Positions 36,481 to 46,189 of a stretch of DNA of 64,000 nucleotides are shown one piece after another. The stretch is taken from the NCBI RefSeq assembly GCF_035944375.1, contig NZ_DASZBE010000018.1. The stretch is one strand, 5' to 3'. The notes below the pieces were generated by a model. It saw nothing but the letters and a program-made list of their open reading frames with translations, was not told the origin of the DNA and searched no databases. The translations under genes and the position numbers were made by a program. The DNA comes from Allobosea sp035944375 (GTDB lineage Bacteria > Pseudomonadota > Alphaproteobacteria > Rhizobiales > Beijerinckiaceae). How positions within the stretch are numbered: the stretch's first letter is position 1; each line of letters begins with the position of its first letter.

Positions 36481-38252
36481 GCCGCGAAGACCGCCGCCGC
36501 GTCCGCGATGGCGCCCGCGCCCTCCGTCACCGCGAGTTCCAGCGCGGGGGCTTCCGTCACCAGGATCTCGGCGAAGAAGCGGGCGGTGGCGAGATCGTCC
36601 GTCCCTTGCGCCCCGGCGCGGGTGGCGAGCGCCTTGCGGGCGAGGCCGGTGCCGCCCTGGGCCAAAGCGAAGAGCTTGAGATAGGGCGTCGCACCGGCCA
36701 GCACGGCCCCCTGATCGCTGCCCATGGTTGCCAGCATCCAGCGCGTCGCGCGCTCCAGCGCATCGACGGCGGCGCCGAGGCGGGCCGCACTGTGGCCGAA
36801 GCCCGGGGTGTTGGCCTGCTCGACCTCGCGCACGATGCCGCGCATCTCGGCGATCAGGTCGGCGACCGCCTGCCCGCCCGAGAGCGGCAGCTTGCGCAGC
36901 ACGAGGTCGATCGCCTGGATGCCGTTGGTGCCCTCATAGATCGTGGCGATGCGGGCGTCGCGCAGATGCTGGGCGGCGCCGGTCTCCTCGACATATCCCA
37001 TGCCGCCATGGACCTGGATGCCGGTGGAGGCGACCTCGACCCCGATATCGGTGGCATAGGCCTTGGCGACGGGGGTGAGGATCGCGGCGCGCTCGGCGGC
37101 GGCCTTGCGCGCGGCGGCGTCACCGGCGCGGTGGGAACGGTCGAGCGCCTCGGCCACCTGATAGGCGATGGCGCGGGCGCCTTGTGTCTTGGCGCGCATC
37201 TCCATCAGCATGCGCCGGACGTCGGGATGGACGAGGATCGGGCTCATCGGCGCCCCCTTGGGCGCATCGAGCGCCGTGCCCTGACGGCGCTCGCGGGCAA
37301 AATGCAGCGCCTGCTGATAGGCGCGCTCTGCGATGGCGACGCCCTGCAGGGCGACGTTGAGGCGGGCGTTGTTCATCATCGTGAACATGCAGGCCAGCCC
37401 GCGATTCTCCTCGCCGATCAGCCAGCCGATCGCGCCGCCCTTATCGCCATAGGCCATCGAGCAGGTCGGTGAGGCGTGGATGCCGAGCTTGTGCTCGATG
37501 CCGGAGCAGCGCAGGTCGTTATGCGCGCCGAGCGAGCCGTCGGCATTGACGAGATATTTCGGCACCAGGAAGAGCGAGATGCCGCGCGTGCCGGCCGGCG
37601 CATCCGGCAGGCGCGCCAGCACGAGATGCACGATGTTCTCGGTCAGGTCGTGCTCGCCATAGGTGATGTAGATCTTCTGGCCGGTGATCTTGTAGGTGCC
37701 GTCGCCGACCGGCTCGGCCTTGGCGCGCAGCGCATTGAGATCGGAGCCGGCCTGTGGCTCGGTCAGGTTCATCGTGCCCATCCACTCGCCGGAGACGAGC
37801 TTGGGCAGATAGGTCTCCTTGAGATGCTGCGAGCCATGGGCGTGCAGCGCCTCGATGGCGCCGACCGTCAGGAGCGGCCCGAGCGCGAAGGCAAAAGCCG
37901 CCGAGTTCCACATCTCGATGCAGGCCGATTGCAGCAGCGCCGGCAGCCCCTGGCCGCCATGCTCCGGCGGAGCCGGCAGCGCGTTCCAGCCCGCGCCGGC
38001 CCAGGCCGTGTAGGCGTCTTTCCAGCCAGGCGGGGTGATGACGGCGCCGTCCTTCAGAACCGAGCCATGCTTGTCGCCGACGCGGTTCAGCGGCGCGAGC
38101 ACGTCGCCGGCGAATTTCGCGGCTTCGTCGAGCACCGCCTGGACCATGTCGGCGTCCAGTTCCGGCGCCAGCCCCTCGTCGATCAGCCGATCGAGGCCGG
38201 CGACATGACGCAGCGTGGCGAGAATGTCCTCGACCGGGGCACGATAGCTCAT
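36477..38252 (-). CDS. Acyl-CoA dehydrogenase (long, about 590 aa, DmdC/FadE-like)
   Basis: The 591-aa product is a long-form acyl-CoA dehydrogenase. It has the FAD and substrate-binding hallmarks GTMNLTEPQAGSDLNALR and ITGQKIYITYGEHD, the C-terminal four-helix core, and the catalytic Glu in ATIYEGTNGIQA. The N-terminal MSYRAPVEDILATLRHV and an extra C-terminal domain (Acyl-CoA_dh_C-like) are typical of the group that includes DmdC. It makes the first double bond in beta-oxidation of an acyl-CoA. The ATG at 38252 follows GAGGAG. It leads an operon with the SDR and the AT-rich gene, and an operator-like palindrome lies about 180 bases upstream. Confidence 0.93.
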   Translation of the reverse strand: MSYRAPVEDILATLRHVAGLDRLIDEGLAPELDADMVQAVLDEAAKFAGDVLAPLNRVGDKHGSVLKDGAVITPPGWKDAYTAWAGAGWNALPAPPEHGGQGLPALLQSACIEMWNSAAFAFALGPLLTVGAIEALHAHGSQHLKETYLPKLVSGEWMGTMNLTEPQAGSDLNALRAKAEPVGDGTYKITGQKIYITYGEHDLTENIVHLVLARLPDAPAGTRGISLFLVPKYLVNADGSLGAHNDLRCSGIEHKLGIHASPTCSMAYGDKGGAIGWLIGEENRGLACMFTMMNNARLNVALQGVAIAERAYQQALHFARERRQGTALDAPKGAPMSPILVHPDVRRMLMEMRAKTQGARAIAYQVAEALDRSHRAGDAAARKAAAERAAILTPVAKAYATDIGVEVASTGIQVHGGMGYVEETGAAQHLRDARIATIYEGTNGIQAIDLVLRKLPLSGGQAVADLIAEMRGIVREVEQANTPGFGHSAARLGAAVDALERATRWMLATMGSDQGAVLAGATPYLKLFALAQGGTGLARKALATRAGAQGTDDLATARFFAEILVTEAPALELAVTEGAGAIADAAAVFAA

Positions 38253-38429
38253 CTGATGTCTCCTCGCAGCCGGCCGTTCCGGCAGATAGCGGCCGGCCGT
38301 GCCTGTTCTGGCGCCCGCCCGGCAGGCGGCTCCGCATGGCGCGCGCCCGCTTTTGGCGTTGCCGCCATGGTAGCGAGGAACTATCCCCGAGGCCACGGTC
38401 GGCTTCGCCCCGCGACGCCTTCCGTTATA

Positions 38430-38443
38430 GTTTAGTTGTAAAC
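38430..38443. promoter_or_regulatory. Operator-like palindrome between acyl-CoA dehydrogenase and tsaC
   Basis: GTTTAGTTGTAAAC consists of arms GTTTA and TAAAC around a four-base centre, in an AT-rich island (TTATAGTTTAGTTGTAAAC) inside a GC-rich divergent intergenic region. It has the size and symmetry of a regulator binding site, probably overlapping the acyl-CoA dehydrogenase promoter. A similar core, GGTTTAGTTGTC, occurs at 41881-41892 upstream of the GH19-like gene. The cognate regulator is unknown. Confidence 0.5.
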
Positions 38444-38487
38444 CTTCTCGGGTCAATCGGGCCGCGTGCCCCGCCCATGGAGAGACA

Positions 38488-39477
38488 GTGACGCAGCCCT
38501 CGCCCGACCGACGCACCACCGAGCGGCTGCGCGCCGATCCCGCCGGGATCGCGCGGGCGGCGGAGCTGCTGCGCGAAGGCCGCCTCGTCGCGCTGCCGAC
38601 CGAGACGGTCTACGGGCTCGCCGCCGACGCGACCTCGGGGACGGCCGTCGCCGGCATCTATGCCGCCAAGGAGCGGCCGAGCTTCAACCCGCTGATCGCG
38701 CATCTGCCGGATCTCGCCGCCGCCCGCCGGCAGGGCCTCTTCGACGCCAACGCGCTGGCGCTGGCGCGGGCCTTCTGGCCGGGGCCGCTGACGCTGGTGG
38801 TGCCGGTCTCCGCCGGTTGCACGGTCAGCGAGCTGGCGCGGGCAGGGCTCACCTCGGTCGCGCTGCGGGTACCGTCGCACCCGATCGCCCATGCGATCCT
38901 GCAAGCGGCGGGGCGCCCCATTGCGGCGCCCTCCGCCAACCGCTCGGGCCGCGTCAGCGCCACCAGCGCCGCCCATGTACTCGAAGATCTCGACGGCCGG
39001 ATCGACGCGGTGCTGGACGCCGGCGCGACGGCGGTCGGCGTCGAATCGACCATCGTCTCCTGCCTGGACGGCGCACCCCGCCTGCTGCGGCCGGGCGGCG
39101 TGGCGCGCGCGGCGATCGAGGGCGTGATCGGGCGCTCCCTCGTGCTCGCGCGCGAGGCCGGCATGGCGCCGATTTCGCCGGGTCTGCTCGCTTCTCACTA
39201 CGCACCTGCGGCCCGCATCAGGCTCCAAGCGGATGCTCCGCGCCCCGGCGAGGCCTGGCTCGGCTTCGGGCCCGACAGCGCGGAACGCCGGCCAGACGAA
39301 CCGGCCCTCAACCTCAGCCCCGGCGGCGACCTCGCGGAAGCCGCCGCGAATCTGTTCGGGCATCTGCGGGCGCTCGATGCATTCGGCCCCGCCGTGATCG
39401 CCGTCGCGCCGATCCCCGATCACGGCCTGGGTGAGGCGATCAACGACCGGCTCCGGAGGGCCGCCGCGCCGCGGTAA
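38488..39477 (+). CDS. L-threonylcarbamoyladenylate synthase (Sua5/YrdC/TsaC)
   Basis: The 329-aa product has an N-terminal YrdC domain (VALPTETVYGLAADAT, IYAAKERPSFNPLI, PLTLVVPVS, PIAAPSANRSG, VGVESTIVSC) and a C-terminal Sua5 domain (ISPGLLASHYAPAARI). It is therefore the long Sua5 form rather than TsaC alone. It makes threonylcarbamoyl-AMP from threonine, bicarbonate and ATP for the t6A modification of ANN-decoding tRNAs. The start is GTG at 38488 with GGAG nine bases upstream. It is divergent from the acyl-CoA dehydrogenase operon. Confidence 0.95.
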   Translation: MTQPSPDRRTTERLRADPAGIARAAELLREGRLVALPTETVYGLAADATSGTAVAGIYAAKERPSFNPLIAHLPDLAAARRQGLFDANALALARAFWPGPLTLVVPVSAGCTVSELARAGLTSVALRVPSHPIAHAILQAAGRPIAAPSANRSGRVSATSAAHVLEDLDGRIDAVLDAGATAVGVESTIVSCLDGAPRLLRPGGVARAAIEGVIGRSLVLAREAGMAPISPGLLASHYAPAARIRLQADAPRPGEAWLGFGPDSAERRPDEPALNLSPGGDLAEAAANLFGHLRALDAFGPAVIAVAPIPDHGLGEAINDRLRRAAAPR

Positions 39478-39539
39478 CTCTCGATCGCGGTCCGCTTGAG
39501 AAGGCCATGAAGCGCGACGCCTGCCGCCCCTCCACCCAG

Positions 39540-39644
39540 CTTGCGGTGGGGAGGGTTGGGGTGGGGGGCAGTTCCGCTCGGCGCAGCGATGCGGGACGGC
39601 GCTCCGGCTTTGCGGCCCCCCACCCCGGCCCTCCCCACCGCAAG
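39540..39644. repeat. Long inverted repeat, G/C-tract extragenic palindrome
   Basis: Positions 39540-39569 (starting CTTGCGGTGGGGAGGG) pair with 39615-39644 (ending CCCTCCCCACCGCAAG) over 30 bases with two mismatches. The 45-base loop contains a smaller imperfect stem. It occupies the gap between the sua5 end and the LysR start. A related single copy, CTCCCCCCGC-TG-GCGG, lies at 44406-44428. This is a second extragenic repeat family, different from those at 1771-1876 and 48282-48392. Confidence 0.85.
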
Positions 39645-39769
39645 CGGGGGAGGGAGAAGTGCCCCGCCGCGGTTCGCTCACGCTTGGCTCCTGTCGCCTG
39701 GGCCAGACCCCGCGTCTTGCACTTCCGCAAGATTTGCGCTTGCCTGCCGACCATCGGCAGGGGCCCGCC

Positions 39770-40666
39770 ATGAACCTCCATCTCGCCTGGGACGATTTCC
39801 GGCTGGTCAAGGCCATCGCCGACCATCACGGGCTGACGGGGGCGGCGGCGGCGCTCGGCGTCAACCATTCCACCGTGTTCCGCCGCCTCGGCCAGATCGA
39901 GGAGCAGGTCGGGCTGCAGCTCTTCGAGCGGCGCAAGACCGGCTATGTCGCGACCGTCGCCGGCGTCGAGATGGCGATGCTCGCCGCCCGCGTCGAGGAC
40001 GACGTCGCCGCCTTCAGCCGCCGGCTCGCGGGGCGCGACCTCGCCCCCTCCGGCGAATTGCGCATCACCACCACCGACACGCTCTATCTCAACCTTCTGC
40101 TGCCGATCTTCGCCGCCTTCCGCGCCCTCCATCCCGCGATCCGGCTCGACATCGTCATCGGCAACCAGGCGCTCAACCTGTCGAAGCGGGATGCGGACAT
40201 CGCGATCCGCGCCAGCGACGCGCCGGGCGAGACCCTGGTCGGCCGGCGGCTGGCGACGCTGAACTGGGCGATCTATGGCAGCGCCCTCGGCGCGGCTCCG
40301 GCGGATGGACCCGAAGACCTCTTCGCGCGCGACTGGGTCGCGCTCGGCGATGCGCTCGGCCATGTCAAGGCGGCGCGCTATGTCCGCGAGAAGGTGGCGC
40401 CGGAGCGGATCGCGCTGAAGAGCTCGGCCGTGCTCGGCCTGGCCGAAGCCGTCGAGCAGGGCTTGGGCATCGGTCCCCTGCCCTGCTTCATCGCCGATCA
40501 GCGCCCCGCTCTGGTGCGGCTGCTGCCGCCCGACCCGGATTTCTCGACCGGCCTGTGGATCCTGACCCATCCCGACATCCGCAACGCCCCGCGCGTGCGC
40601 GCCTTCATGGACTATGTCGGCGGCGAACTGGCGAAGAAGCGCGGGCTGATCGAGGGGACGGGGTAG
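39770..40666 (+). CDS. LysR-family transcriptional regulator
   Basis: The 298-aa product has an N-terminal helix-turn-helix (MNLHLAWDDFRLVKAIADHH, then TGAAAALGVNHSTVFRRL) and a C-terminal LysR effector domain (SGELRITTTDTLYLNLLLP). The ATG at 39770 is preferred over an upstream frame that runs through the repeat, because LAWDDFRLVKAI is the family start. It is a short-effector, CrgA-like member. It is convergent with the GH19-like gene, so no divergent target gene is obvious; the nearest upstream gene is sua5, in the same direction. Confidence 0.92.
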   Translation: MNLHLAWDDFRLVKAIADHHGLTGAAAALGVNHSTVFRRLGQIEEQVGLQLFERRKTGYVATVAGVEMAMLAARVEDDVAAFSRRLAGRDLAPSGELRITTTDTLYLNLLLPIFAAFRALHPAIRLDIVIGNQALNLSKRDADIAIRASDAPGETLVGRRLATLNWAIYGSALGAAPADGPEDLFARDWVALGDALGHVKAARYVREKVAPERIALKSSAVLGLAEAVEQGLGIGPLPCFIADQRPALVRLLPPDPDFSTGLWILTHPDIRNAPRVRAFMDYVGGELAKKRGLIEGTG

Positions 40667-40681
40667 GTCAATCTCCCCGCT

Positions 40682-41836
40682 TCAGATCTCTATGCCTTCC
40701 GGGATCAGCGCCAGCCCCTTGGAATAAGCGTCCTTGAAGCGGTCGAGGCCATGGCTGCCGCCATTGACCAGCTTGCGCGCCAGCGCGAGATCGTCCGCCG
40801 CCAGAGCCGCGCGGATGTCGTCCTCCTTGTTGGCGAGGAATTGCGCGAGAATCTGCCCAGCGATGCGGGGCTGATTGGCCTGGGGAGGCTGGGCAACGAG
40901 ATCGACGCCGATCTGCGTGCCGATGCGGGTGTAGTTGTCCCGGCCGGTGAGCTGGATAAAGCCACGCCCCTTGAACAGGGCGCCGTCCCCGGCCTGCGTG
41001 TTGCCCAGCTTCGTCCCCTTCGGCGTACCCGGCTCGTAGAGGTCGAACGGGGCCTTCTCGGTGTTGTACTTGCTCTTCATCTCGTCGATGGGCACGAAGC
41101 CTTCGGTCTCCGCCCGGATCGTCGCCAGCGCCATCAGCAGCATGGCGCGGTCGGCGAGACCGTAGGAGCGCAGCCCGGCCAGGACATGCGGCAGGTGCGT
41201 GCGGATGTTGGCCAGCGGCGTCGCCGGCACGAACAGCCGGGCGACCAGTTCCGGCGTCACCTGCGTGACCGCGGAGAGGCTCGACCAGCCGCCCGTTGCG
41301 ACGCCGGCCGCAAGGACCGACTGCAGCGAGGCGATCTCCGTGCTCAGCTGGGACGTCTGCATGATCAGCCGGTCGGCCTGGTCGCTCTGCTGGGGCGGGG
41401 CGCCCGCAGGAGGGGTCCCCGTCGTACCGGTCGACGCCGCCGTGCCAGGAGGCGTCGTGCCAGGAGGCGCCGTGCCCGTGCCACCGGTGGTCCCCGGCGC
41501 GCCGGTGATCGCAGGCGCCTTTGAGATGAACCCTTCGATGAAGTCGGCGCCGGCATATCCGGCGGCGGCGAGCCCGAGGAGGACCTCGACCGTCGCGCCC
41601 GCTGCGCCGGTGAGCCTGTCCAAGCCGATCGCCAGCGCCGCCAGCACCCCGGCGATGAAGCCGATGATCAGGCTGATCACCAGGCGGCTGGCGAGAAAGG
41701 TCGTGGCCTGATCAGGGGACTGGGTGGCGTTGAAGTCGTGCAGCTTCTTCAGGCCGACGACGGTGCGCGCACCCTGCCCCACCATGCCCATCAGGCCCGC
41801 CAGAAGCAGGGCGCTCAACAAGACCGTCGGTTGCAT
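40682..41836 (-). CDS. Membrane-anchored glycoside hydrolase family 19-like protein
   Basis: The 384-aa product joins three N-terminal hydrophobic segments (about residues 3-23, 48-72 and 82-103), a Pro/Gly/Thr-rich linker (110-150, built of PGTT/GT repeats), a coiled-coil-like stretch and a lysozyme-like GH19 domain (about 185-384). The catalytic Glu is E243 in TIRAETEGF and the family signature GRGFIQLTGRDNY lies at 290-302. GH19 enzymes cleave chitin or peptidoglycan; phages of Rhizobiales use such domains as endolysins. The membrane anchor is unusual for an endolysin and suggests a cell-envelope role. It is convergent with the LysR gene. Confidence 0.85.
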   Translation of the reverse strand: MQPTVLLSALLLAGLMGMVGQGARTVVGLKKLHDFNATQSPDQATTFLASRLVISLIIGFIAGVLAALAIGLDRLTGAAGATVEVLLGLAAAGYAGADFIEGFISKAPAITGAPGTTGGTGTAPPGTTPPGTAASTGTTGTPPAGAPPQQSDQADRLIMQTSQLSTEIASLQSVLAAGVATGGWSSLSAVTQVTPELVARLFVPATPLANIRTHLPHVLAGLRSYGLADRAMLLMALATIRAETEGFVPIDEMKSKYNTEKAPFDLYEPGTPKGTKLGNTQAGDGALFKGRGFIQLTGRDNYTRIGTQIGVDLVAQPPQANQPRIAGQILAQFLANKEDDIRAALAADDLALARKLVNGGSHGLDRFKDAYSKGLALIPEGIEI

Positions 41837-41928
41837 GACCGTATCCCCCGGGGCAATGCCGCTGGGTCAATACAACCTATGGTTTAGTTGTCGTCAACTC
41901 TCTCGTTAAAAGACGGTTTCCCGCCTGC

Positions 41929-42915
<987 letters not shown>

Positions 42916-42998
42916 GGGCGTTTCCTCCGGACTGTCGTGTCCGGCAGCAGATACGCAGCGCCGGCCGCGCGGCAACCCCGCGCGCCGTGCGCCTTTCG

Positions 42999-44243
42999 TC
43001 ACGCCGGCTGCGGCACCGCGCGCTCGACCGGCTTCTCGACGATCGGCAGGTTGATCAGCGCCGAGACGATGCCGAGCGCGACCGACAGCCACCAGACGAC
43101 GAGATAGGAGCCGAAGGCCTCATAGAGCAGCCCGCCGAGCCAGACGCCGAGGAATCCGCCGACCTGATGCGAGAAGAAGGCGAAGCCGTAGAGCATCGCC
43201 ATGTACTTCGTGCCGAACATCAGCATGACCAGCGAGGAGGTCGGCGGCACGGTCGAGAGCCAGAACAGGCCGATGACGATGCCGAAACAGATCGCGGTCG
43301 CCGGGCTCGGCGGCAGCAGGATGAAGACGGCGATCGCCACCGAGCGGCCAAAATAGATCCAGGCCAGCAGATGGCGCTTGGGCATGCGCGTCGAGAGCCA
43401 GCCCGAGGAGAGCGAGCCCACCGCATTCGCGAGCCCGATCACGGCCAGCGTCCAGCCGCCGACCCAGGCCGCCAGGCCCATATCCTTGAGATAGGCCGGC
43501 ATGTGGACAGTGATGAAGGCGAGCTGGAAGCCGCAGGTGAAGAAGCCGAGCACGAGCAGGACATAGCTGCGGTGCTTGAAGGCTTCCGCCAGAGCCTGCG
43601 CGATCGACTGGTTGGGCAGGTTGGCGGCAGACGCCTGGACCGCGCCGCCGAGCTTGCGCGTCGACAGGAAGATCGAGATCGGCAGGATCGGCAGCAGCGT
43701 CAGCGCGAAGACCATCAGCGCCTGGTTCCAGCCGATCTGCTCGATCAGGATGTTGCCGATCGGCGGATAGAGGAACTGGCCGAAGGAGCCGGCCGCCGTG
43801 CCGGCGCCGAACGCCATCGGCCGCCAGGATTCGGGCAGGAGCTTGCCGAAGGCGGCGAGCACGAGGTTGAAGGAACAGGCCGAGAGGCCGAAGCCGATCA
43901 GCACGCCGGCGCCGAAATGCAGCTGCAGCGGCGTGGTGGCGAGCGCCATCACGACGAGGCCCGCCGCATAGAGCAGCGCGCCGACGCAGAACACCTTGAC
44001 GATGCCGAAGCGGTCGGCGATCGCGCCCGCAAACGGCGCGCCCAGCCCCCAGAGCAGGTTCTGGATGGCGAGCGCCAGGCCGAAGGTGTCGCGCCCCCAG
44101 CCGAACTCCACGGTCATCGGGATCTGGAACAGGCCGGCGCTGGCGCGCGGGCCGAAGGTGATCAGCGCGATCAGGCAGCCCGCCGCGACGATGATCTCAG
44201 GCGCATGGCTGCGCCCCGGGGCGGGGCTCGAGGCGACGCTCAT
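42999..44243 (-). CDS. MFS transporter, oxalate/formate antiporter-like
   Basis: The 414-aa product is a 12-helix MFS carrier. It begins EIIVAAGCLIALITFGPRAS and has GAIADRFGIVKVFCVGAL between helices 2 and 3, GTAAGSFGQFLYPPIGN in helix 5, and a second-half GWLSTRMPKRHLLAW. This matches the OFA/MCT-like group of monocarboxylate or oxalate carriers. The ATG at 44243 follows GGAGAATTCGTCC. It is upstream of the AcuI-type gene on the same strand and faces away from sleB; the carrier-reductase pair may handle a short organic acid, which is inference. Confidence 0.9.
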   Translation of the reverse strand: MSVASSPAPGRSHAPEIIVAAGCLIALITFGPRASAGLFQIPMTVEFGWGRDTFGLALAIQNLLWGLGAPFAGAIADRFGIVKVFCVGALLYAAGLVVMALATTPLQLHFGAGVLIGFGLSACSFNLVLAAFGKLLPESWRPMAFGAGTAAGSFGQFLYPPIGNILIEQIGWNQALMVFALTLLPILPISIFLSTRKLGGAVQASAANLPNQSIAQALAEAFKHRSYVLLVLGFFTCGFQLAFITVHMPAYLKDMGLAAWVGGWTLAVIGLANAVGSLSSGWLSTRMPKRHLLAWIYFGRSVAIAVFILLPPSPATAICFGIVIGLFWLSTVPPTSSLVMLMFGTKYMAMLYGFAFFSHQVGGFLGVWLGGLLYEAFGSYLVVWWLSVALGIVSALINLPIVEKPVERAVPQPA

Positions 44244-44573
44244 GGACGAATTCTCCGGCAGGGACTGACGTGTGCCTGCACGATAACGCCGAACATGACG
44301 GCACGATAACGCGATTCCGTGGCATGGCGTATCACGCGGATGCATGGGAGGGCGCCGGTGTCGCGGGGGCGTCAGCCGCCACGGCACGAAGCGAAGACCT
44401 GTTCCCTCCCCCCGCTGGCGGTGGGGAGAAGGGCGCGGCCGCCCGACCGCACCTCACATCGCCGCCCCGCCGTTAACCCGCGCTCAACCCTACCGGGGTG
44501 ATAACGAGATCATGCGAAAGCGCGCCGGTCGCGCGCCCGTCGCTGCCCTGGTGTTCGTGGTGGGTGTGCGGTT
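44244..44573. other. Intergenic region between divergent MFS and cell wall hydrolase genes
   Basis: No protein-like frame is convincing here. The region holds a small hairpin repeat at 44406-44428 (arms CTCCCC and GGGGAG with an inner CCGC/GCGG stem), related to the repeat at 39540-39644. It also has TTAA-N7-TCAA at 44473-44487, one base from a CtrA-type site, about 90 bases before the hydrolase start. Promoters of both divergent genes should be here, but none is clear enough to mark. Confidence 0.6.
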
Positions 44574-45863
44574 TTGAGTCATTTGCGGTTGCGGCGGCGG
44601 ACCAGACGCATCGGATCGGTGGGGCTCAGATGGGCCCTGTCGACGGTCGCGCCCTGGGCCTTGTCGGCGGGGCTGCTGGTCTCCTTCACCGCCTCGGCCG
44701 GCCAGAACTTCAGCCTCGACACGCTGCCCACGACATCGCTCTTCCGCACGCTGCCGGGCCCGGTCTCGGAACTGGAAGAAGGCCCGTCGCTGCTCGTCGC
44801 GGCCAGCGCCTTCCGCCTGCCAGGCCTCTCGCTGAGCTCGACCATCCTGAAGGCGCATCTCTCCTTCGACGATCCCGAGCGGCGCTTCGTCATCGATCCG
44901 CGCCAGCCGCGCGAGGAGATGAAGCGCAGCGCCAAGGGCTTCCCCGAGGTCGACCGCACCGCCAAAGGCGATCCGCTGCCGCGCTTGAGGCCGGGCCTCT
45001 CGGCGCGGGGCCCCCGCGAGTTCGAGCAGGTCGTCTTCGGCGACACCCAGCCGGGGCTGATCTCGGGCGGCTTCTCGCTGGAAGCGATGCGCGAGGCGGA
45101 GGGCATCATCGGCCCGCCGGTCGGCTTCGAACCCCATTCCGACGAGCAGGGCCTGACCGACCCCGCCCTCTCCGATGCCTCGCCCGATGCGCTCGCGGCC
45201 TCGGGCGTCTCGCCCTATGGCAATGTCCCGCGCACGCTCGACGGCGCCACCCCCGGCGTCACCGCGCCGCTGGCGCAGAATTCGACGACGCCCTCCGTCA
45301 ACTACAGCGTGACCACGCTGGTGCCGGCGCTGCTGCCGCCGGCGCCGGAGCCGCCGGGCCTGCTGGCGCGAGCCCCCTCTTCGTCGGCGCGGCGCGGCGC
45401 GCTGCCCGAGAGCGGCGCGCGCGAGATCTATACCGGGCTGATCCCCGCCGCCGACATGGCGCGCCAGCAGCGCTGCCTGGCGGAGGCCGTCTATTTCGAG
45501 GCGCGCTCGGAATCCGACGAGGGCCGCGCCGCGGTGGCGCAGGTCGTGCTCAACCGGGTCAAGAGCCCGCTCTACCCCGACAGCGTCTGCGGCGTGGTCT
45601 ACCAGAACAGCCACCGCTACCTGGCCTGCCAGTTCACCTTCACCTGCGAGGGCAAGTCGCTGCGCATCACCGAGCCCGCCCCCTGGCGCGACGCGGTCCG
45701 CATCGCCCGCGAGGTCTATGAGGGCTCGACCTATCTCTCCGAAGTCGGCGCCTCGACCCACTACCACGCCCAATATGTCCGTCCCTACTGGGCCAAGAAG
45801 CTCAAGAAGATGGACACGATCGGCCAGCACATCTTCTACAAGCTGCGGCCCGGGCAGACGTGA
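44574..45863 (+). CDS. Cell wall hydrolase, SleB domain
   Basis: The 429-aa product has an N-terminal membrane or signal helix (ALSTVAPWALSAGLLVSFTA), a long low-conservation region (50-275) rich in Pro/Ser/Gly, and a C-terminal SleB/Hydrolase_2 domain. The catalytic Glu is in CLAEAVYFEARSESDEG, and QVVLNRVKSPLYPDSVCGVV and ACQFTFTCEG follow. It cleaves peptidoglycan outside the inner membrane; in Rhizobiales such proteins are general cell-wall enzymes, not spore-related. The apparent start is a TTG at 44574; no better start is seen. A near-CtrA site lies about 90 bases upstream. Confidence 0.9.
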   Translation: MSHLRLRRRTRRIGSVGLRWALSTVAPWALSAGLLVSFTASAGQNFSLDTLPTTSLFRTLPGPVSELEEGPSLLVAASAFRLPGLSLSSTILKAHLSFDDPERRFVIDPRQPREEMKRSAKGFPEVDRTAKGDPLPRLRPGLSARGPREFEQVVFGDTQPGLISGGFSLEAMREAEGIIGPPVGFEPHSDEQGLTDPALSDASPDALAASGVSPYGNVPRTLDGATPGVTAPLAQNSTTPSVNYSVTTLVPALLPPAPEPPGLLARAPSSSARRGALPESGAREIYTGLIPAADMARQQRCLAEAVYFEARSESDEGRAAVAQVVLNRVKSPLYPDSVCGVVYQNSHRYLACQFTFTCEGKSLRITEPAPWRDAVRIAREVYEGSTYLSEVGASTHYHAQYVRPYWAKKLKKMDTIGQHIFYKLRPGQT

Positions 45864-45907
45864 GGGGTGAGCGAACAATCAAATGGCCACATATCTAATG
45901 GTTTGCT

Positions 45908-46189
45908 TTACCCGGCATCGGGCAACATCTGGGCAAGCGCCTGGCAGGCCGCAGCCGCAGACGCGAAGCCGGCCCCCAAGGCGTTAACCTTCGACTGCTT
46001 TCTGACCGTCGCCAGGAGATCGTACTCGCGCCCGGTAGGGTCGGTCTCGATTATGGCAGCGTAGTCGCCGCCATCAGCAGCGACCTTTCCGGCGGGTAGG
46101 GGCGGCACCTTAAGAATAGACGCCCACCACCATAGGGCCGCAGCTGCGAAGCCAGCTCCGATCGAAATCCAAGTGAAGATGTTCTTCAT
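45908..46189 (-). CDS. Small membrane protein, prophage-type, coupled to DNA methylase remnant
   Basis: The 93-aa product starts MKNIFTWISIGAGFAAAALW and has one membrane helix followed by a soluble domain (AGKVAADGGDYAAIIETDPT) and an Ala-rich helix. Its ATG at 46189 overlaps the TGA of the D12 methylase remnant as ATGA. I recall similar small proteins next to DNA adenine methylase genes in Rhizobiales prophages; their function is unknown. The flanking DNA (45864-45907) is AT-richer than usual. Since its partner gene is broken, it may be a surviving piece of a degraded prophage. Confidence 0.7.
   Translation of the reverse strand: MKNIFTWISIGAGFAAAALWWWASILKVPPLPAGKVAADGGDYAAIIETDPTGREYDLLATVRKQSKVNALGAGFASAAAACQALAQMLPDAG

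Noticed and set aside
41430..41480. Short tandem GTGCCAGGAGGCG units inside the GH19-like gene considered as a regulatory repeat
   Set aside because: They encode the Pro/Gly/Thr linker of the protein and keep the frame.
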